The translations under genes and the position numbers were made by a program. From contig NC_017167.1 in NCBI RefSeq assembly GCF_000219875.1, positions 786,765 to 850,764 of the forward strand: a stretch of 64,000 nt of DNA, read 5' to 3'. Shown here in pieces: positions 35,696 through 43,908 of the stretch. Within the stretch, counting starts at the first letter, position 1. Every line of letters begins with the position of its first letter. The DNA is from Alicyclobacillus acidocaldarius subsp. acidocaldarius Tc-4-1. Lineage in GTDB: Bacteria > Bacillota > Bacilli > Alicyclobacillales > Alicyclobacillaceae. The notes beneath the pieces were generated by a model. The model was given only the letters and a program-made list of their open reading frames with translations, did no database searches and was not told the origin of the DNA.

Positions 35696-37192
35696 ATGTC
35701 CACCTTGATCGCCCTTGTACCCATCGCGGCCATCGCGGTTCTGCTTCTCGCGTTCCGGATGCCGAGCCACCTGGCCTCCGTCGCCGTTTGGGCGCTGACC
35801 GCGACGTTGTGCGTGTTGCCCACGCCATTTCACACGGACTGGGGACGGTGTGCGGATGCCGCGGTATACGCTTTGATGTCGGCGCTGCCCATCATGATCG
35901 TGCTTGCGTTCGGCGCTCTGCTCTATCAGTTGCTTTCGCTCACGGGCGCAATCGCCGCGCTGGCGCACAGGGTGGCATCCTCGTTTGCAGATGAGGTGGT
36001 GAGCGCTCTCTTCATCTCGGCGGCACTCGGCACGGGATTCGAGTGGGCGAGCGGGTTTGGTTTGGGAATCGTGATGGTGGCCCCGCTTTATCGGCTGCTC
36101 GGGCGGTCACCGGCGCAAATCGTGCAACTTTCGCTGCTCACGCAGTTTTGGATCCCGTGGGGCGCTTATGGGGCGAGCTCCATGGCCACGAGCGAGCTCA
36201 CCGGCATGCCTTTGCACGACCTCGCGAGTGACAGCGCGATCGTGGGCTGGCCCCTCGCGTTCGTGTATCTGTGCCTCATCGCCGTGATCGCGGGTGGATG
36301 GAAGGGCCTCAGGGCGCGCTGGGTGATTGTCTTGGCGAGCGCCGCCGTGATGGGGATCGTCACGTGGGGCGTGAGCCGATGGCTCGAGCCGACGACGGCC
36401 GGGGGATGTGCGGCCGTTGCGCTGGGCACGTTGCTCTGGTGGTATGCGCGCGGATGGCGGTCGGATGAAAGGAGCAGGAACGCGGGCAGGGCGCCAGGGT
36501 TGAGCATGTGGCGGGTCATGTCGCCCTACGCCCTGGTGGTGTTCTATCTCGCTGCCGTCAACGGGATTCCGGGATTGCATCGGCGGTTGGCCGAGTGGAT
36601 GACGTGGTCCGTATCGAATCACGCAACGCGCGTGTCATTTCTCCTGAGCCCCGGCATCGCGCTGCTGCTCGCTTGCCTTCTGGCGGTCGGACTCCTTGGG
36701 CCGAGCGGCCAGCGACGGCACCTGTGCCTTCAAGCCGTGGGCAACACGTCTCGCCAGGTGTGGAGGACGCTCGTCGCGACGGTCGCGTTCATGGAGACCT
36801 CGTCCTGGATGGCGGAGAGCGGCATGTTCCACGTGCTCGGATTGGACCTGGCGCGACCCGGCGTGATCGCCGTACTCGTGGCCTCTCCCGTCTTGGCGGC
36901 TCTCGGCGGATTTATGGCCGGTACGAGCACCGCGTCGAATGCCATGCTGGCCCCGTTGCAGGTTCAGATGGCACACGTCACACACCTTCCGATTGCCATC
37001 TTTGCTGTCGCGCAGAACGTGGCATCGGCTCAGGCTGCGTACATCGCACCGTCGCGGATTGCGTTTGCCACGAGCTTCGTCAACGAGCAGGGGAGGGAAG
37101 GGCGGTACATGCGCCGGTTGGCGCCGTGGAGCCTGTTGGCTGTGGGCTGGGTGGCCGTCGCTGACCTATTGATGTGGGTATCTCATCTGTGA
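35696..37192 (+). CDS. L-lactate permease (LctP/LldP) family transporter
   Basis: About 498 residues with 12 or more membrane segments, starting at ATG 35696 (TTG 35687 is also possible). It shows the LctP pattern: TGFEWASGFGLGIVMVAPL, LTQFWIPWGAYGASSM, and near the C-terminus GGFMAGTSTASNAMLAPLQ followed by VASAQAAYIAPSRIAFATS. Family members import lactate, glycolate or other 2-hydroxy acids with protons. Its presence beside a LarA homologue supports a small 2-hydroxy acid as the pathway substrate. It starts 26 bases after larC2. Confidence 0.85.
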   Translation: MSTLIALVPIAAIAVLLLAFRMPSHLASVAVWALTATLCVLPTPFHTDWGRCADAAVYALMSALPIMIVLAFGALLYQLLSLTGAIAALAHRVASSFADEVVSALFISAALGTGFEWASGFGLGIVMVAPLYRLLGRSPAQIVQLSLLTQFWIPWGAYGASSMATSELTGMPLHDLASDSAIVGWPLAFVYLCLIAVIAGGWKGLRARWVIVLASAAVMGIVTWGVSRWLEPTTAGGCAAVALGTLLWWYARGWRSDERSRNAGRAPGLSMWRVMSPYALVVFYLAAVNGIPGLHRRLAEWMTWSVSNHATRVSFLLSPGIALLLACLLAVGLLGPSGQRRHLCLQAVGNTSRQVWRTLVATVAFMETSSWMAESGMFHVLGLDLARPGVIAVLVASPVLAALGGFMAGTSTASNAMLAPLQVQMAHVTHLPIAIFAVAQNVASAQAAYIAPSRIAFATSFVNEQGREGRYMRRLAPWSLLAVGWVAVADLLMWVSHL

Positions 37193-37304
37193 GGTCCGGC
37201 AAAAGGACGAAAGCGTTTGCGGATGGGATGTGAAAATGGCGCATGTCGCACGGGGTTAGAGTGAGGCGTAGCGGCAGGATGTTGCGAAGGGAGAGAATGG
37301 AAGG

Positions 37305-38204
37305 ATGCGGAAATTGCAGGCCGCCATTGTGGGATCGGGCAATATTGGGACCGATCTGATGATCAAGTTGCTGCGAAGCCCGTGGTTGGAGCCGCGCTGG
37401 ATGATCGGGATCGACCCGGAGTCGAACGGGCTGCGCTGCGCCGCGAAGCTCGGACTTGAGACGTCCGCTGAAGGGCTCAAGGCCGTGCTCGATCGCGGCG
37501 CGAGGCCGGACGTGGTGTTTGATGCCACCAGTGCGAAGGCCCACGTGCGCCACGCGAAGCTGTTGCGCGAAGCGGGCATTCAGGCGATCGATCTCACGCC
37601 AGCAGCGCGCGGGCCATACGTGATCGCGGCAGTCAACCTCAAGGAGCACCTCGATTCGCCAAACGTGAACATGGTGACGTGCGGGGGCCAGGCCACGGTG
37701 CCGATGGTGTACGCGGTGAGCCGGATCGTGCCAGTGCGATACGCCGAGATTGTGGCGACCATCGCGAGCAAGAGTGCAGGCCCGGGGACGAGGCAGAACA
37801 TCGATGAGTTCACGCAGACCACCGCGCGAGCGCTTGAAACCATCGGCGGGGCGAAGAGGGGAAAGGCCATCATCATCCTGAACCCCGCCGAGCCACCGAT
37901 TCTCATGCGAGACACGGTGTACTGCATGATCGAGGACGCGTCCAAGCCCGTGGTGGACCGCGTGATCGAGTCGATCCACGACATGGTCCGCCATGTGCAG
38001 ACCTACGTGCCCGGATATCGACTGAACCGCGATCCCATCGTGATGGACAACGTGGTCAGCATCTCGCTCGAGGTGGAGGGACTGGGGGATTACCTCCCGG
38101 TCTACGCCGGGAACCTGGACATCATGACGGCAGCGGCGGTCAAGTTTGGAGAAGAGTATGCGAAGCACAGGCTGGCGGCGGAGGGAGTGGAGATCGCGCA
38201 ATGA
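37305..38204 (+). CDS. mhpF: Acetaldehyde dehydrogenase (acylating)
   Basis: A 299-residue MhpF/DmpF/BphJ-type enzyme converting an aldehyde, NAD+ and CoA to acyl-Co[16 protein letters not shown] (9-23) is the NAD motif, [14 protein letters not shown] holds catalytic C126, and the C-terminal half has the dimerisation domain. Its stop overlaps the aldolase start (ATGA), as usual for this channelled enzyme pair. About 110 bases without a gene precede it. The pair normally finishes meta-cleavage pathways, yet no ring-cleavage or hydratase gene is in the window, so the aldolase substrate must come from elsewhere. Confidence 0.93.
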   Translation: MRKLQAAIVGSGNIGTDLMIKLLRSPWLEPRWMIGIDPESNGLRCAAKLGLETSAEGLKAVLDRGARPDVVFDATSAKAHVRHAKLLREAGIQAIDLTPAARGPYVIAAVNLKEHLDSPNVNMVTCGGQATVPMVYAVSRIVPVRYAEIVATIASKSAGPGTRQNIDEFTQTTARALETIGGAKRGKAIIILNPAEPPILMRDTVYCMIEDASKPVVDRVIESIHDMVRHVQTYVPGYRLNRDPIVMDNVVSISLEVEGLGDYLPVYAGNLDIMTAAAVKFGEEYAKHRLAAEGVEIAQ

Positions 38205-39238
38205 CGGCGATTCGGATCACGGATGTCACGCTGCGGGACGGCATGCACGCCGTTCGGCACCAGTTCAGCTTGGAAGACGCCAGAGCCATTGCGAAGGCCC
38301 TGGACGCAACGGGTGTCGACATTGTCGAGGCCTCTCACGGCGACGGCCTCGGCGGCAGCTCGATTCAATATGGATTTGCGAAGGAGGACGAAGAGGCATA
38401 CCTGCGCGCCGTCTGCGAAGCGGCGCCGAACACCAAGGTTGCGGCGCTGCTGTTGCCTGGCATCGGCACGGTAGACGACATGAAACGCGCGATCGACTGT
38501 GGGATTCGCGTCATTCGCATCGCGACGCATTCCACGGAGGCGGACATTTCTGAGGAGCACATGCAGGAGGCGCGCAAACTGGGCCTCGAGGTCGTGGGGT
38601 TCCTGATGCTCTCGCACATGACGCACACAACTGTACTGGTGGAGGAAGCCAAGAAGATGGCCTCGTATGGCGCCCACTGCGTCTACATCGTCGACTCCGC
38701 GGGAGCGATGCTGATGGATGAGGTGACAGAGAAGGTCTCCGCATTGCGCGAGTCGTTGCCGCCTGAGGTGGAAGTCGGGTTTCACGCCCACAACAACCTC
38801 GGCGTGTCTGTCGCCAATTCGATCGCAGCGGTGCGCGCGGGTGCGGTGAGGATCGACGCCAGTCTCGCGGGATTAGGGGCGGGGGCCGGCAATACGCCGC
38901 TTGAGGTGTTGGTCGCCGCGTGTGAGAAACTCGGCATCGACACGGGCGTCGACCTGTACCGGGCGATGGATGCGGCAGAAGACGTCGTCAGGCCCAGGAT
39001 GCTTCGGCCTGTGATACCCGATCGCGACAGCCTGACCCTGGGCTATGCAGGCGTCTATTCGAGCTTCTTGCTGCACGCGGACCGGGCGGCGAAGCGCTTC
39101 GGCGTGGACGCGAGGGATATCCTCGTGGAGCTCGGCAAGCGGAAGGTCGTCGGCGGGCAGGAGGACATGATCGTCGATGTGGCGCTTCAGTTGGCTCAAA
39201 CCCTTGCTCGTCAGACAGAGGGAGTGGAATCGACGTGA
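38201..39238 (+). CDS. mhpE: 4-hydroxy-2-oxovalerate aldolase
   Basis: A 345-residue HMGL-like/DmpG barrel. [17 protein letters not shown] (6-22) carries the metal Asp and catalytic His, [17 protein letters not shown] follows, and [15 protein letters not shown] has the HxH metal ligands. It cleaves 4-hydroxy-2-oxo acids to pyruvate and an aldehyde that passes to the partner MhpF. The downstream nickel permease start overlaps its stop, which ties this carbon-carbon cleavage step to the nickel-pincer gene cluster. Confidence 0.93.
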   Translation: MTAIRITDVTLRDGMHAVRHQFSLEDARAIAKALDATGVDIVEASHGDGLGGSSIQYGFAKEDEEAYLRAVCEAAPNTKVAALLLPGIGTVDDMKRAIDCGIRVIRIATHSTEADISEEHMQEARKLGLEVVGFLMLSHMTHTTVLVEEAKKMASYGAHCVYIVDSAGAMLMDEVTEKVSALRESLPPEVEVGFHAHNNLGVSVANSIAAVRAGAVRIDASLAGLGAGAGNTPLEVLVAACEKLGIDTGVDLYRAMDAAEDVVRPRMLRPVIPDRDSLTLGYAGVYSSFLLHADRAAKRFGVDARDILVELGKRKVVGGQEDMIVDVALQLAQTLARQTEGVEST

Positions 39239-40239
39239 TCGTGAAGCGAACGCTCATTCGCCTTGCGGGCGGGATCGCCCTGCTGCACGCGGTGGCGCTC
39301 GCGATGCTTGCCCTCGGTGCATGGCACCATCCGGCTCTTATGGGTCTCGGTGCGGTGGCGTACACGCTCGGGATGCGCCACGCGTTTGATGCGGATCACA
39401 TCGCCGCTATCGATAACACGGTTCGCAAGCTTCGTCAAGATGGGGTGGACGGGACCAGCGTCGGCTTTTTCTTCTCGATGGGGCACTCCACCGTCGTGTG
39501 CCTGATGGCGATCGCGACGGCATTCGCGGTGCGTGCGGCGGAACGGAGCTTGCCCACGCTCGAGAACATCGGCGGCTACGTGGGGACCGTGGTGTCTGCC
39601 GGGTTTCTATTCATCATTGGGCTCGTGAACCTGGTCATCCTGCTGCAACTCGTTCGCCATTGGCGTGGGCATCGGCTCGGCAGTCCATCTCCCGCAGAAG
39701 TGGAACAGTTGTTGCAGTCGCGAGGGTTCATCTACCGGATGACGGGACGTCTCTTTCGGCTGGTTCGGAGGAGTTCCGACATCTATCCCATCGGCTTCCT
39801 CTTTGGACTGGGTTTCGACACCGCGAGCGAGATCGCATTGCTCGCCATTTCTGCGGGGGCGGCCAAATCGGCCTTGCCCGCGGTCGGGATCCTGGCTTTG
39901 CCGCTGCTCTTTGCGAGTGGCATGAGTCTGTTCGACACCGCCGACGGGGCGTGGATGTGCAGTGCCTATGGGGTGGCGCTCGCATCTCCCGTGCGTCGTC
40001 TATCGTACAATGTCCTCACAACCGGCCTGTCCGTCTTCGTGGCGCTGAGCATCGGCGCGTTGGAGGCAGCGCAGGTCCTGACGCAATCCGTCGGATGGAC
40101 CCGCGGTTTCTGGGGATGGTTGCAGAATCTCGATCTCGGCCCGATTGGGATGGCGATTGTGGCGATCTTTGTCGCCTTGTTCGTGACAAGCTACGTGATT
40201 TGGGCGCGTATCCCGCCGTCTGCTGGCCAAGAGACCTGA
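39235..40239 (+). CDS. nixA: NiCoT-family nickel/cobalt permease
   Basis: A 334-residue, eight-segment transporter. RHAFDADHIAAIDNT contains the HX4DH metal-selectivity signature of TM2, followed by FFFSMGHSTVV, LGFDTASEIALLAI and LFASGMSLFDTADG. NiCoT proteins import Ni2+ (or Co2+) with high affinity. GTG 39235 overlaps the aldolase stop, making it the last gene of the run that begins with larE. A nickel supply for the pincer cofactor is the obvious role. No terminator with a T-run directly follows; a repeat element lies 38 bases downstream. Confidence 0.92.
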   Translation: MIVKRTLIRLAGGIALLHAVALAMLALGAWHHPALMGLGAVAYTLGMRHAFDADHIAAIDNTVRKLRQDGVDGTSVGFFFSMGHSTVVCLMAIATAFAVRAAERSLPTLENIGGYVGTVVSAGFLFIIGLVNLVILLQLVRHWRGHRLGSPSPAEVEQLLQSRGFIYRMTGRLFRLVRRSSDIYPIGFLFGLGFDTASEIALLAISAGAAKSALPAVGILALPLLFASGMSLFDTADGAWMCSAYGVALASPVRRLSYNVLTTGLSVFVALSIGALEAAQVLTQSVGWTRGFWGWLQNLDLGPIGMAIVAIFVALFVTSYVIWARIPPSAGQET

Positions 40240-40277
40240 GCCGGATGTGGGATAGGGTGGATATGGTGAAGGGAAGG

Positions 40278-40357
40278 GGCTGTCCCAAAAGTGCTGACAA
40301 CCAAGAACAAGGGGGCTAGCCCCTTTCGCCATCTGACGCATGGGTTTTGGGACAGCC
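40278..40357. mobile_element. Short inverted-repeat element (possible MITE or IS remnant)
   Basis: The 13-bp sequence GGCTGTCCCAAAA at 40278-40290 is repeated exactly in inverted orientation at 40345-40357, with 54 bases between and no coding capacity. Ends of this kind are common in insertion sequences. The centre holds a palindrome GGGGCTAGCCCC (40312-40323) followed by TTT, which could also terminate transcription after the nickel permease. No clear target duplication is visible. This, with the paa promoter, fills the 320-base gap between the nickel permease and paaR. Confidence 0.5.
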
Positions 40358-40473
40358 GCTTTTACAGTTTGGTTGGCGTTGGTCGCGATTTTCGAACTTT
40401 TTTCGAACAGTTCAGAAAGCCTTTACATGTGCGGCGATTCGAGTGAAAATAGGGGCAGAGGCGCATTCGTCGC

Positions 40474-40502
40474 TTGCGCGGCGATGCGGTGCATCGTATA
40501 AT
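40474..40502 (+). promoter_or_regulatory. Promoter of the paaR-paa operon
   Basis: TTGCGC at 40474-40479 and TATAAT at 40497-40502 have 17-base spacing. A palindromic operator starts 10 bases after the -10 box. Confidence 0.75.
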
Positions 40503-40512
40503 TAACTTAAAC

Positions 40513-40528
40513 AAGCAAGCGCTTGCTT
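40513..40528 (+). promoter_or_regulatory. 16-bp perfect palindrome, TetR-family operator
   Basis: AAGCAAGC/GCTTGCTT lies just downstream of the -10 box and 31 bases before the TetR gene. Nearly the same palindrome occurs at 54804-54819 with identical spacing from its -10 box, strongly suggesting one shared repressor. Confidence 0.8.
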
Positions 40529-40558
40529 TTGAGGGCTTCTGCAGGAGGGGAGACGAGA

Positions 40559-41167
40559 ATGCCGAGGCCGAGTCAGAAAGACCAAATTCTCGCCGCGGCG
40601 AGAAGGCTATTCAGCGAAAAAGGGTATCATGGCACGACGATTCGCGAAATCGCGGTCGAGGCCGGGGTGCTTTCCGGCAGCCTGTACGCTCACATCGAAT
40701 CCAAAGAAGACTTACTATTCGAAATTGCCGACGAAGGTGCGGAGGCGTTTCTTCTCGCTGCCCGATCCGTGGAGTCCAAGTGGCGGGATCCGGTCGACCG
40801 CCTGCGCGAGGGGCTGCGCGCGCATATCCGCGTGGTGGCCGACAAACAGGAGTCCGCGAAGGTGTTCTTTCACGAGTGGCGAGCTCTCTCCGATGACCGG
40901 CGTGAGGTGATTCAGGCCAAGCGGGATCGGTACGAGGCCCATTGGCGCAAGTGGATCGAAGAGGGCATGCGAGACGGATCGGTGCGCAGAGCGGATCCGA
41001 AGTTCGTGCGGCTGTGCCTGCTTTCCGTCGCGAACTGGGTATATCAGTGGTATCGGCCGGGAGGCGAGCTGACCCCGGAAGACATCGCGGATCATTTCTG
41101 GACCCTTTTGTTCAACGGGATCGGCGCGGAGCAGGACGCGGCATGCGAATTGCTGGGCGAGGTTTGA
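40559..41167 (+). CDS. paaR: TetR-family regulator of phenylacetate degradation
   Basis: A 202-residue TetR protein. The helix-turn-helix is at residues 22-43 (TTIREIAVEAGVLSGSLYAHIESKE); the C-terminal ligand domain resembles FadR/PaaR-like acyl-CoA sensors. It is the first gene of the paa operon and lies directly behind a perfect 16-bp palindrome, so autoregulated repression released by phenylacetyl-CoA is the likely scheme. ATG 40559 follows GGAGGGG by about 8 bases. The gene symbol reflects context, not direct homology evidence. Confidence 0.87.
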   Translation: MPRPSQKDQILAAARRLFSEKGYHGTTIREIAVEAGVLSGSLYAHIESKEDLLFEIADEGAEAFLLAARSVESKWRDPVDRLREGLRAHIRVVADKQESAKVFFHEWRALSDDRREVIQAKRDRYEAHWRKWIEEGMRDGSVRRADPKFVRLCLLSVANWVYQWYRPGGELTPEDIADHFWTLLFNGIGAEQDAACELLGEV

Positions 41168-41223
41168 GGCAGCGCTGTGCGCGAACCGAACGGCATCAAC
41201 AATCGGCATGGGAGGCGAATGCG

Positions 41224-42159
41224 ATGTCGGACGCTCGTATGGAAGATTTCATGGCGCGGATTCAACGCGGAGACAAGATCGAGGCGCACGACTGGATGCC
41301 TGAGGACTATCGCCTCCTGTTGTTGCGGCTCATTCACATGCACGCCGTGAGCGAGATCATGGGCGCGTATCCTGAGAAGGAGTGGGTGCCCAAGGCGCCG
41401 ACCCTGCGCCGCAAGATGTCGCTCATGGCCAAGGTTCAGGACGAGATCGGCCATGGCCAACTGCTGCTGCGCGTGGCTGAGGATCTGGCGGCGCCGCTCG
41501 GGCGCGATCGCGTCAAACTCATGGACGACGTGATCACGGGGCGTGTGAAGTTCCACAACGTGTTTCACATGGAAGCGCCGACATGGGCGGACGCGGGCAT
41601 CATCGGATGGCTGGTGGACGGCGCGGCCATTATCACGCAGACGGCCCTGCTCGACTGCTCCTATGCGCCGTACGCGCGGGTGTTGAAGCGCATCTGCGCG
41701 GAGGAGAGTTTCCACATGCAGCACGGGGAGTCGATCATTCTGTCGCTGGCCGAGGGCGAACCTTGGCAGCGGCAGATGCTGCAGGAGGCGCTCAACCGCT
41801 GGTGGGAGGCCATCCTCTTCTTCTTCGGGCCGCCCATCGTCACCGACGCGGCCCGGCGCATGATGGAATATCGCATCCGATCGCGCACAAACGAAGAGTT
41901 GCGCCAGAAATTTTTGACGCGGTACGTACCCCGGATTCGGGCCGTGGGCCTAGAGATCCCGGATTCCGCACTCCGGTACGACGAAGAAAAGGGGCTGTGG
42001 CGCTACACGGAGCCCGATTGGGAGCGCCTGTCGCGCATGGTGCGGGACAACACGGGGCCGAAGTCGCAGGAGCGCATCGCGCTGCGCCGCATGGCTCATC
42101 GGGATCAGGTGTGGGTTCGCGAGGCGCTCGTTAGGGTCCGCACGGCGGCCGCGGTGTAG
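41224..42159 (+). CDS. paaA: 1,2-phenylacetyl-CoA epoxidase, catalytic subunit PaaA
   Basis: A 311-residue ferritin-like di-iron protein. Metal-binding ExxH patterns are seen in KVQDEIGHGQLLLR and CAEESFHMQHGE; GRVKFHNVFHMEAPTWADAG is characteristic of PaaA. It forms the monooxygenase core with PaaB and PaaC and epoxidises the ring of phenylacetyl-CoA. ATG 41224 lies 57 bases after paaR with GGGAGG upstream; paaB follows after 12 bases. Confidence 0.95.
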   Translation: MSDARMEDFMARIQRGDKIEAHDWMPEDYRLLLLRLIHMHAVSEIMGAYPEKEWVPKAPTLRRKMSLMAKVQDEIGHGQLLLRVAEDLAAPLGRDRVKLMDDVITGRVKFHNVFHMEAPTWADAGIIGWLVDGAAIITQTALLDCSYAPYARVLKRICAEESFHMQHGESIILSLAEGEPWQRQMLQEALNRWWEAILFFFGPPIVTDAARRMMEYRIRSRTNEELRQKFLTRYVPRIRAVGLEIPDSALRYDEEKGLWRYTEPDWERLSRMVRDNTGPKSQERIALRRMAHRDQVWVREALVRVRTAAAV

Positions 42160-42171
42160 GAGGTGGGACGG

Positions 42172-42549
42172 ATGGCGATGTCACAAATGGAGCGAAATCG
42201 CGCGGATGAAGGCGCCACAGCGACGTCCTACGACGTCTACGAAATCTTCGTCCAGACCTCCGATCTCGAACCCCACGTGCATGTGGGCAGCCTGCTCGCG
42301 CCCTCGCCCGAATGGGCGCTGCAGCTTGCCCGCGAGAACTTCCTCCGGCGCGCGCAGGCCGTGAGCGTGTGGGCCGTGCGCCGCGACGACGTTCACGCCA
42401 CACCGGCCGATCCCGACTGGTTCGCGCGCGAATTCGAACGGAAATACCGGGACGTGTCCGGTTATGCCGACAACGCGCGGCGGTGGAAGCGGTTCAAGGC
42501 GCAGGCGATGAACATCGACGACGTGATCGCGGACGTGCGAAAGGAGTGA
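42172..42549 (+). CDS. paaB: Phenylacetyl-CoA epoxidase subunit PaaB
   Basis: A 125-residue small subunit that bridges PaaAC heterodimers. The PaaB signature is YDVYEIFVQTSDLEPHVHVG, followed by PEWALQLARENFLRR and AVSVWAVRR. ATG 42172 follows AGGAGG by 8 bases, within a tightly packed paaABCD order. Confidence 0.95.
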   Translation: MAMSQMERNRADEGATATSYDVYEIFVQTSDLEPHVHVGSLLAPSPEWALQLARENFLRRAQAVSVWAVRRDDVHATPADPDWFAREFERKYRDVSGYADNARRWKRFKAQAMNIDDVIADVRKE

Positions 42550-42554
42550 GCGCG

Positions 42555-43343
42555 GTGGCACCGAACGGGGAGATGGAAAACCGCGACAGCATCGTCGGCG
42601 CCCTCGCCCTTCAGCTTGGCGACGAGGAGTTGTTCCTTGGCCATCGAGATTCCGAATGGCTGGGTCTCGCGCCGGAGGTCGAGGAGGATGTGGCATTTGC
42701 CTCCATTGCGCAGGACGAGGTCCGGCATGCGGCGTTCTGGTATGAGATCGCGGAGGCCTCCGGGCTCGGACAGGCGGATGCACTGGCGTTCGATCGCGAC
42801 GCAGCGGAGAGGAGGCACGCGGCGCTGTGCGCGCGGCCGAACGGGGACTGGGCGCACACCGTGCTCCGCCACTACCTGTACGACGCGTGGGACGCCGTTC
42901 GGCTCGCCGCGATGGCGGAGGCGGGAGACGAGACGTGGGCGCACGGAGCTCGGCGCATGCTGCGGGAAGAACATTACCACCACCTGCATATGGAGAAGTG
43001 GGTGATCGATCTCGGCCGCGCAGGCGGCGAAGCGGCGGCCAGGCTTCGCACCGCGTTTGAGGCGCTGCTCCCGGATCTGCCGGACCTTGCGGCCTTTGCG
43101 GTGGATCCACAGGCGCTTCTCGATCTCGGCATCCTGTCGCGGCCCTTCGCGGAATTGCGCCGGGCGTTTGTGGCGCGCATCGCGCCCACGCTCTCGAAGG
43201 CCGGGCTGCCGGTGGATCGCGTCGAGGCCGTGATCGCCGCACACGCAGGCGAACGCGCGCGGCCCATCGCGCCGGTGGACGATTCGATGGAACTCCTCGC
43301 GACGATGAACGGCGTGCGCAGCCTCGGCGCCGCCACCTGGTGA
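42555..43343 (+). CDS. paaC: Phenylacetyl-CoA epoxidase subunit PaaC
   Basis: A 262-residue ferritin-like partner of PaaA. SIAQDEVRHAAFWYEIAEAS and MLREEHYHHLHMEKW are the family helices; PaaC is structural and pairs with PaaA. GTG 42555 is favoured because AAGGAG precedes it by 8 bases; GTG 42546 overlaps the paaB stop and ATG 42573 is a later option. Confidence 0.93.
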   Translation: MAPNGEMENRDSIVGALALQLGDEELFLGHRDSEWLGLAPEVEEDVAFASIAQDEVRHAAFWYEIAEASGLGQADALAFDRDAAERRHAALCARPNGDWAHTVLRHYLYDAWDAVRLAAMAEAGDETWAHGARRMLREEHYHHLHMEKWVIDLGRAGGEAAARLRTAFEALLPDLPDLAAFAVDPQALLDLGILSRPFAELRRAFVARIAPTLSKAGLPVDRVEAVIAAHAGERARPIAPVDDSMELLATMNGVRSLGAATW

Positions 43344-43355
43344 GGAGGGATGCGC

Positions 43356-43820
43356 GTGACCATCCGCTCGATGTCTGAGGAGGCGGTCTGGCAGGCGCTC
43401 GCCTGCGTGCCGGATCCCGAGTTGCCCGTGGTGAGCGTGATCGATCTCGGCATGGTGAAATCGGTGTCGGTGGACCATCGCGTCGCGCGCGTGGAGCTCA
43501 TCCCCACGTTTCTGGGCTGTCCGGCGCTGGGCTGGATTGCAGACAAGGTGAGGGCAGCCTTGGCGGAGCAGGGGTTTGAGGCTGAGGTGGCGTTTGCGCT
43601 CGACGTGATCTGGGACCCAAGCCGCATCACGCCGGACGGGATCGACAAGCTGCGCCAGATGGGTGTGGCGGTCCCGGTGAAGAGCGACGCCGCGCCCGTC
43701 GCATGTCCGTACTGCGGCGCGCGCGACACCGACATTGAGAGCTTGTTCGGCCCAACGCCGTGCCGCGCCGTCTACTACTGCCGAGCTTGTCGCCAGCCGT
43801 TTGAGGCGATGAAGCCGTAA
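43356..43820 (+). CDS. paaD: PaaD, phenylacetyl-CoA epoxidase assembly factor
   Basis: About 154 residues. An N-terminal MIP18/SufT-type domain (VPDPELPVVSVIDLGMV, TFLGCPAL with the conserved Cys) is followed by a C-terminal zinc ribbon (CPYC ... YYCRACRQP). PaaD is thought to mature the iron site or the Fe-S reductase. GTG 43356 is preferred (AGGAGG at 7 bases); ATG 43350 is only 1 base from the same site. No paaE reductase gene follows: the next gene is paaK. Confidence 0.9.
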   Translation: MTIRSMSEEAVWQALACVPDPELPVVSVIDLGMVKSVSVDHRVARVELIPTFLGCPALGWIADKVRAALAEQGFEAEVAFALDVIWDPSRITPDGIDKLRQMGVAVPVKSDAAPVACPYCGARDTDIESLFGPTPCRAVYYCRACRQPFEAMKP

Positions 43821-43908
43821 ACGGAGGAGAACCAAACAGCCGTTCGCGCCTTGATGGAAGCGCTTGCATCGCGTCGGCCGCATGCGTGCCGATAGGAACA
43901 GGAGGCGA

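Noticed and set aside
42181-43242. 353-codon minus-strand frame across paaB and paaC
   Set aside because: Arg/Pro-rich antisense shadow; paaB and paaC are clear.
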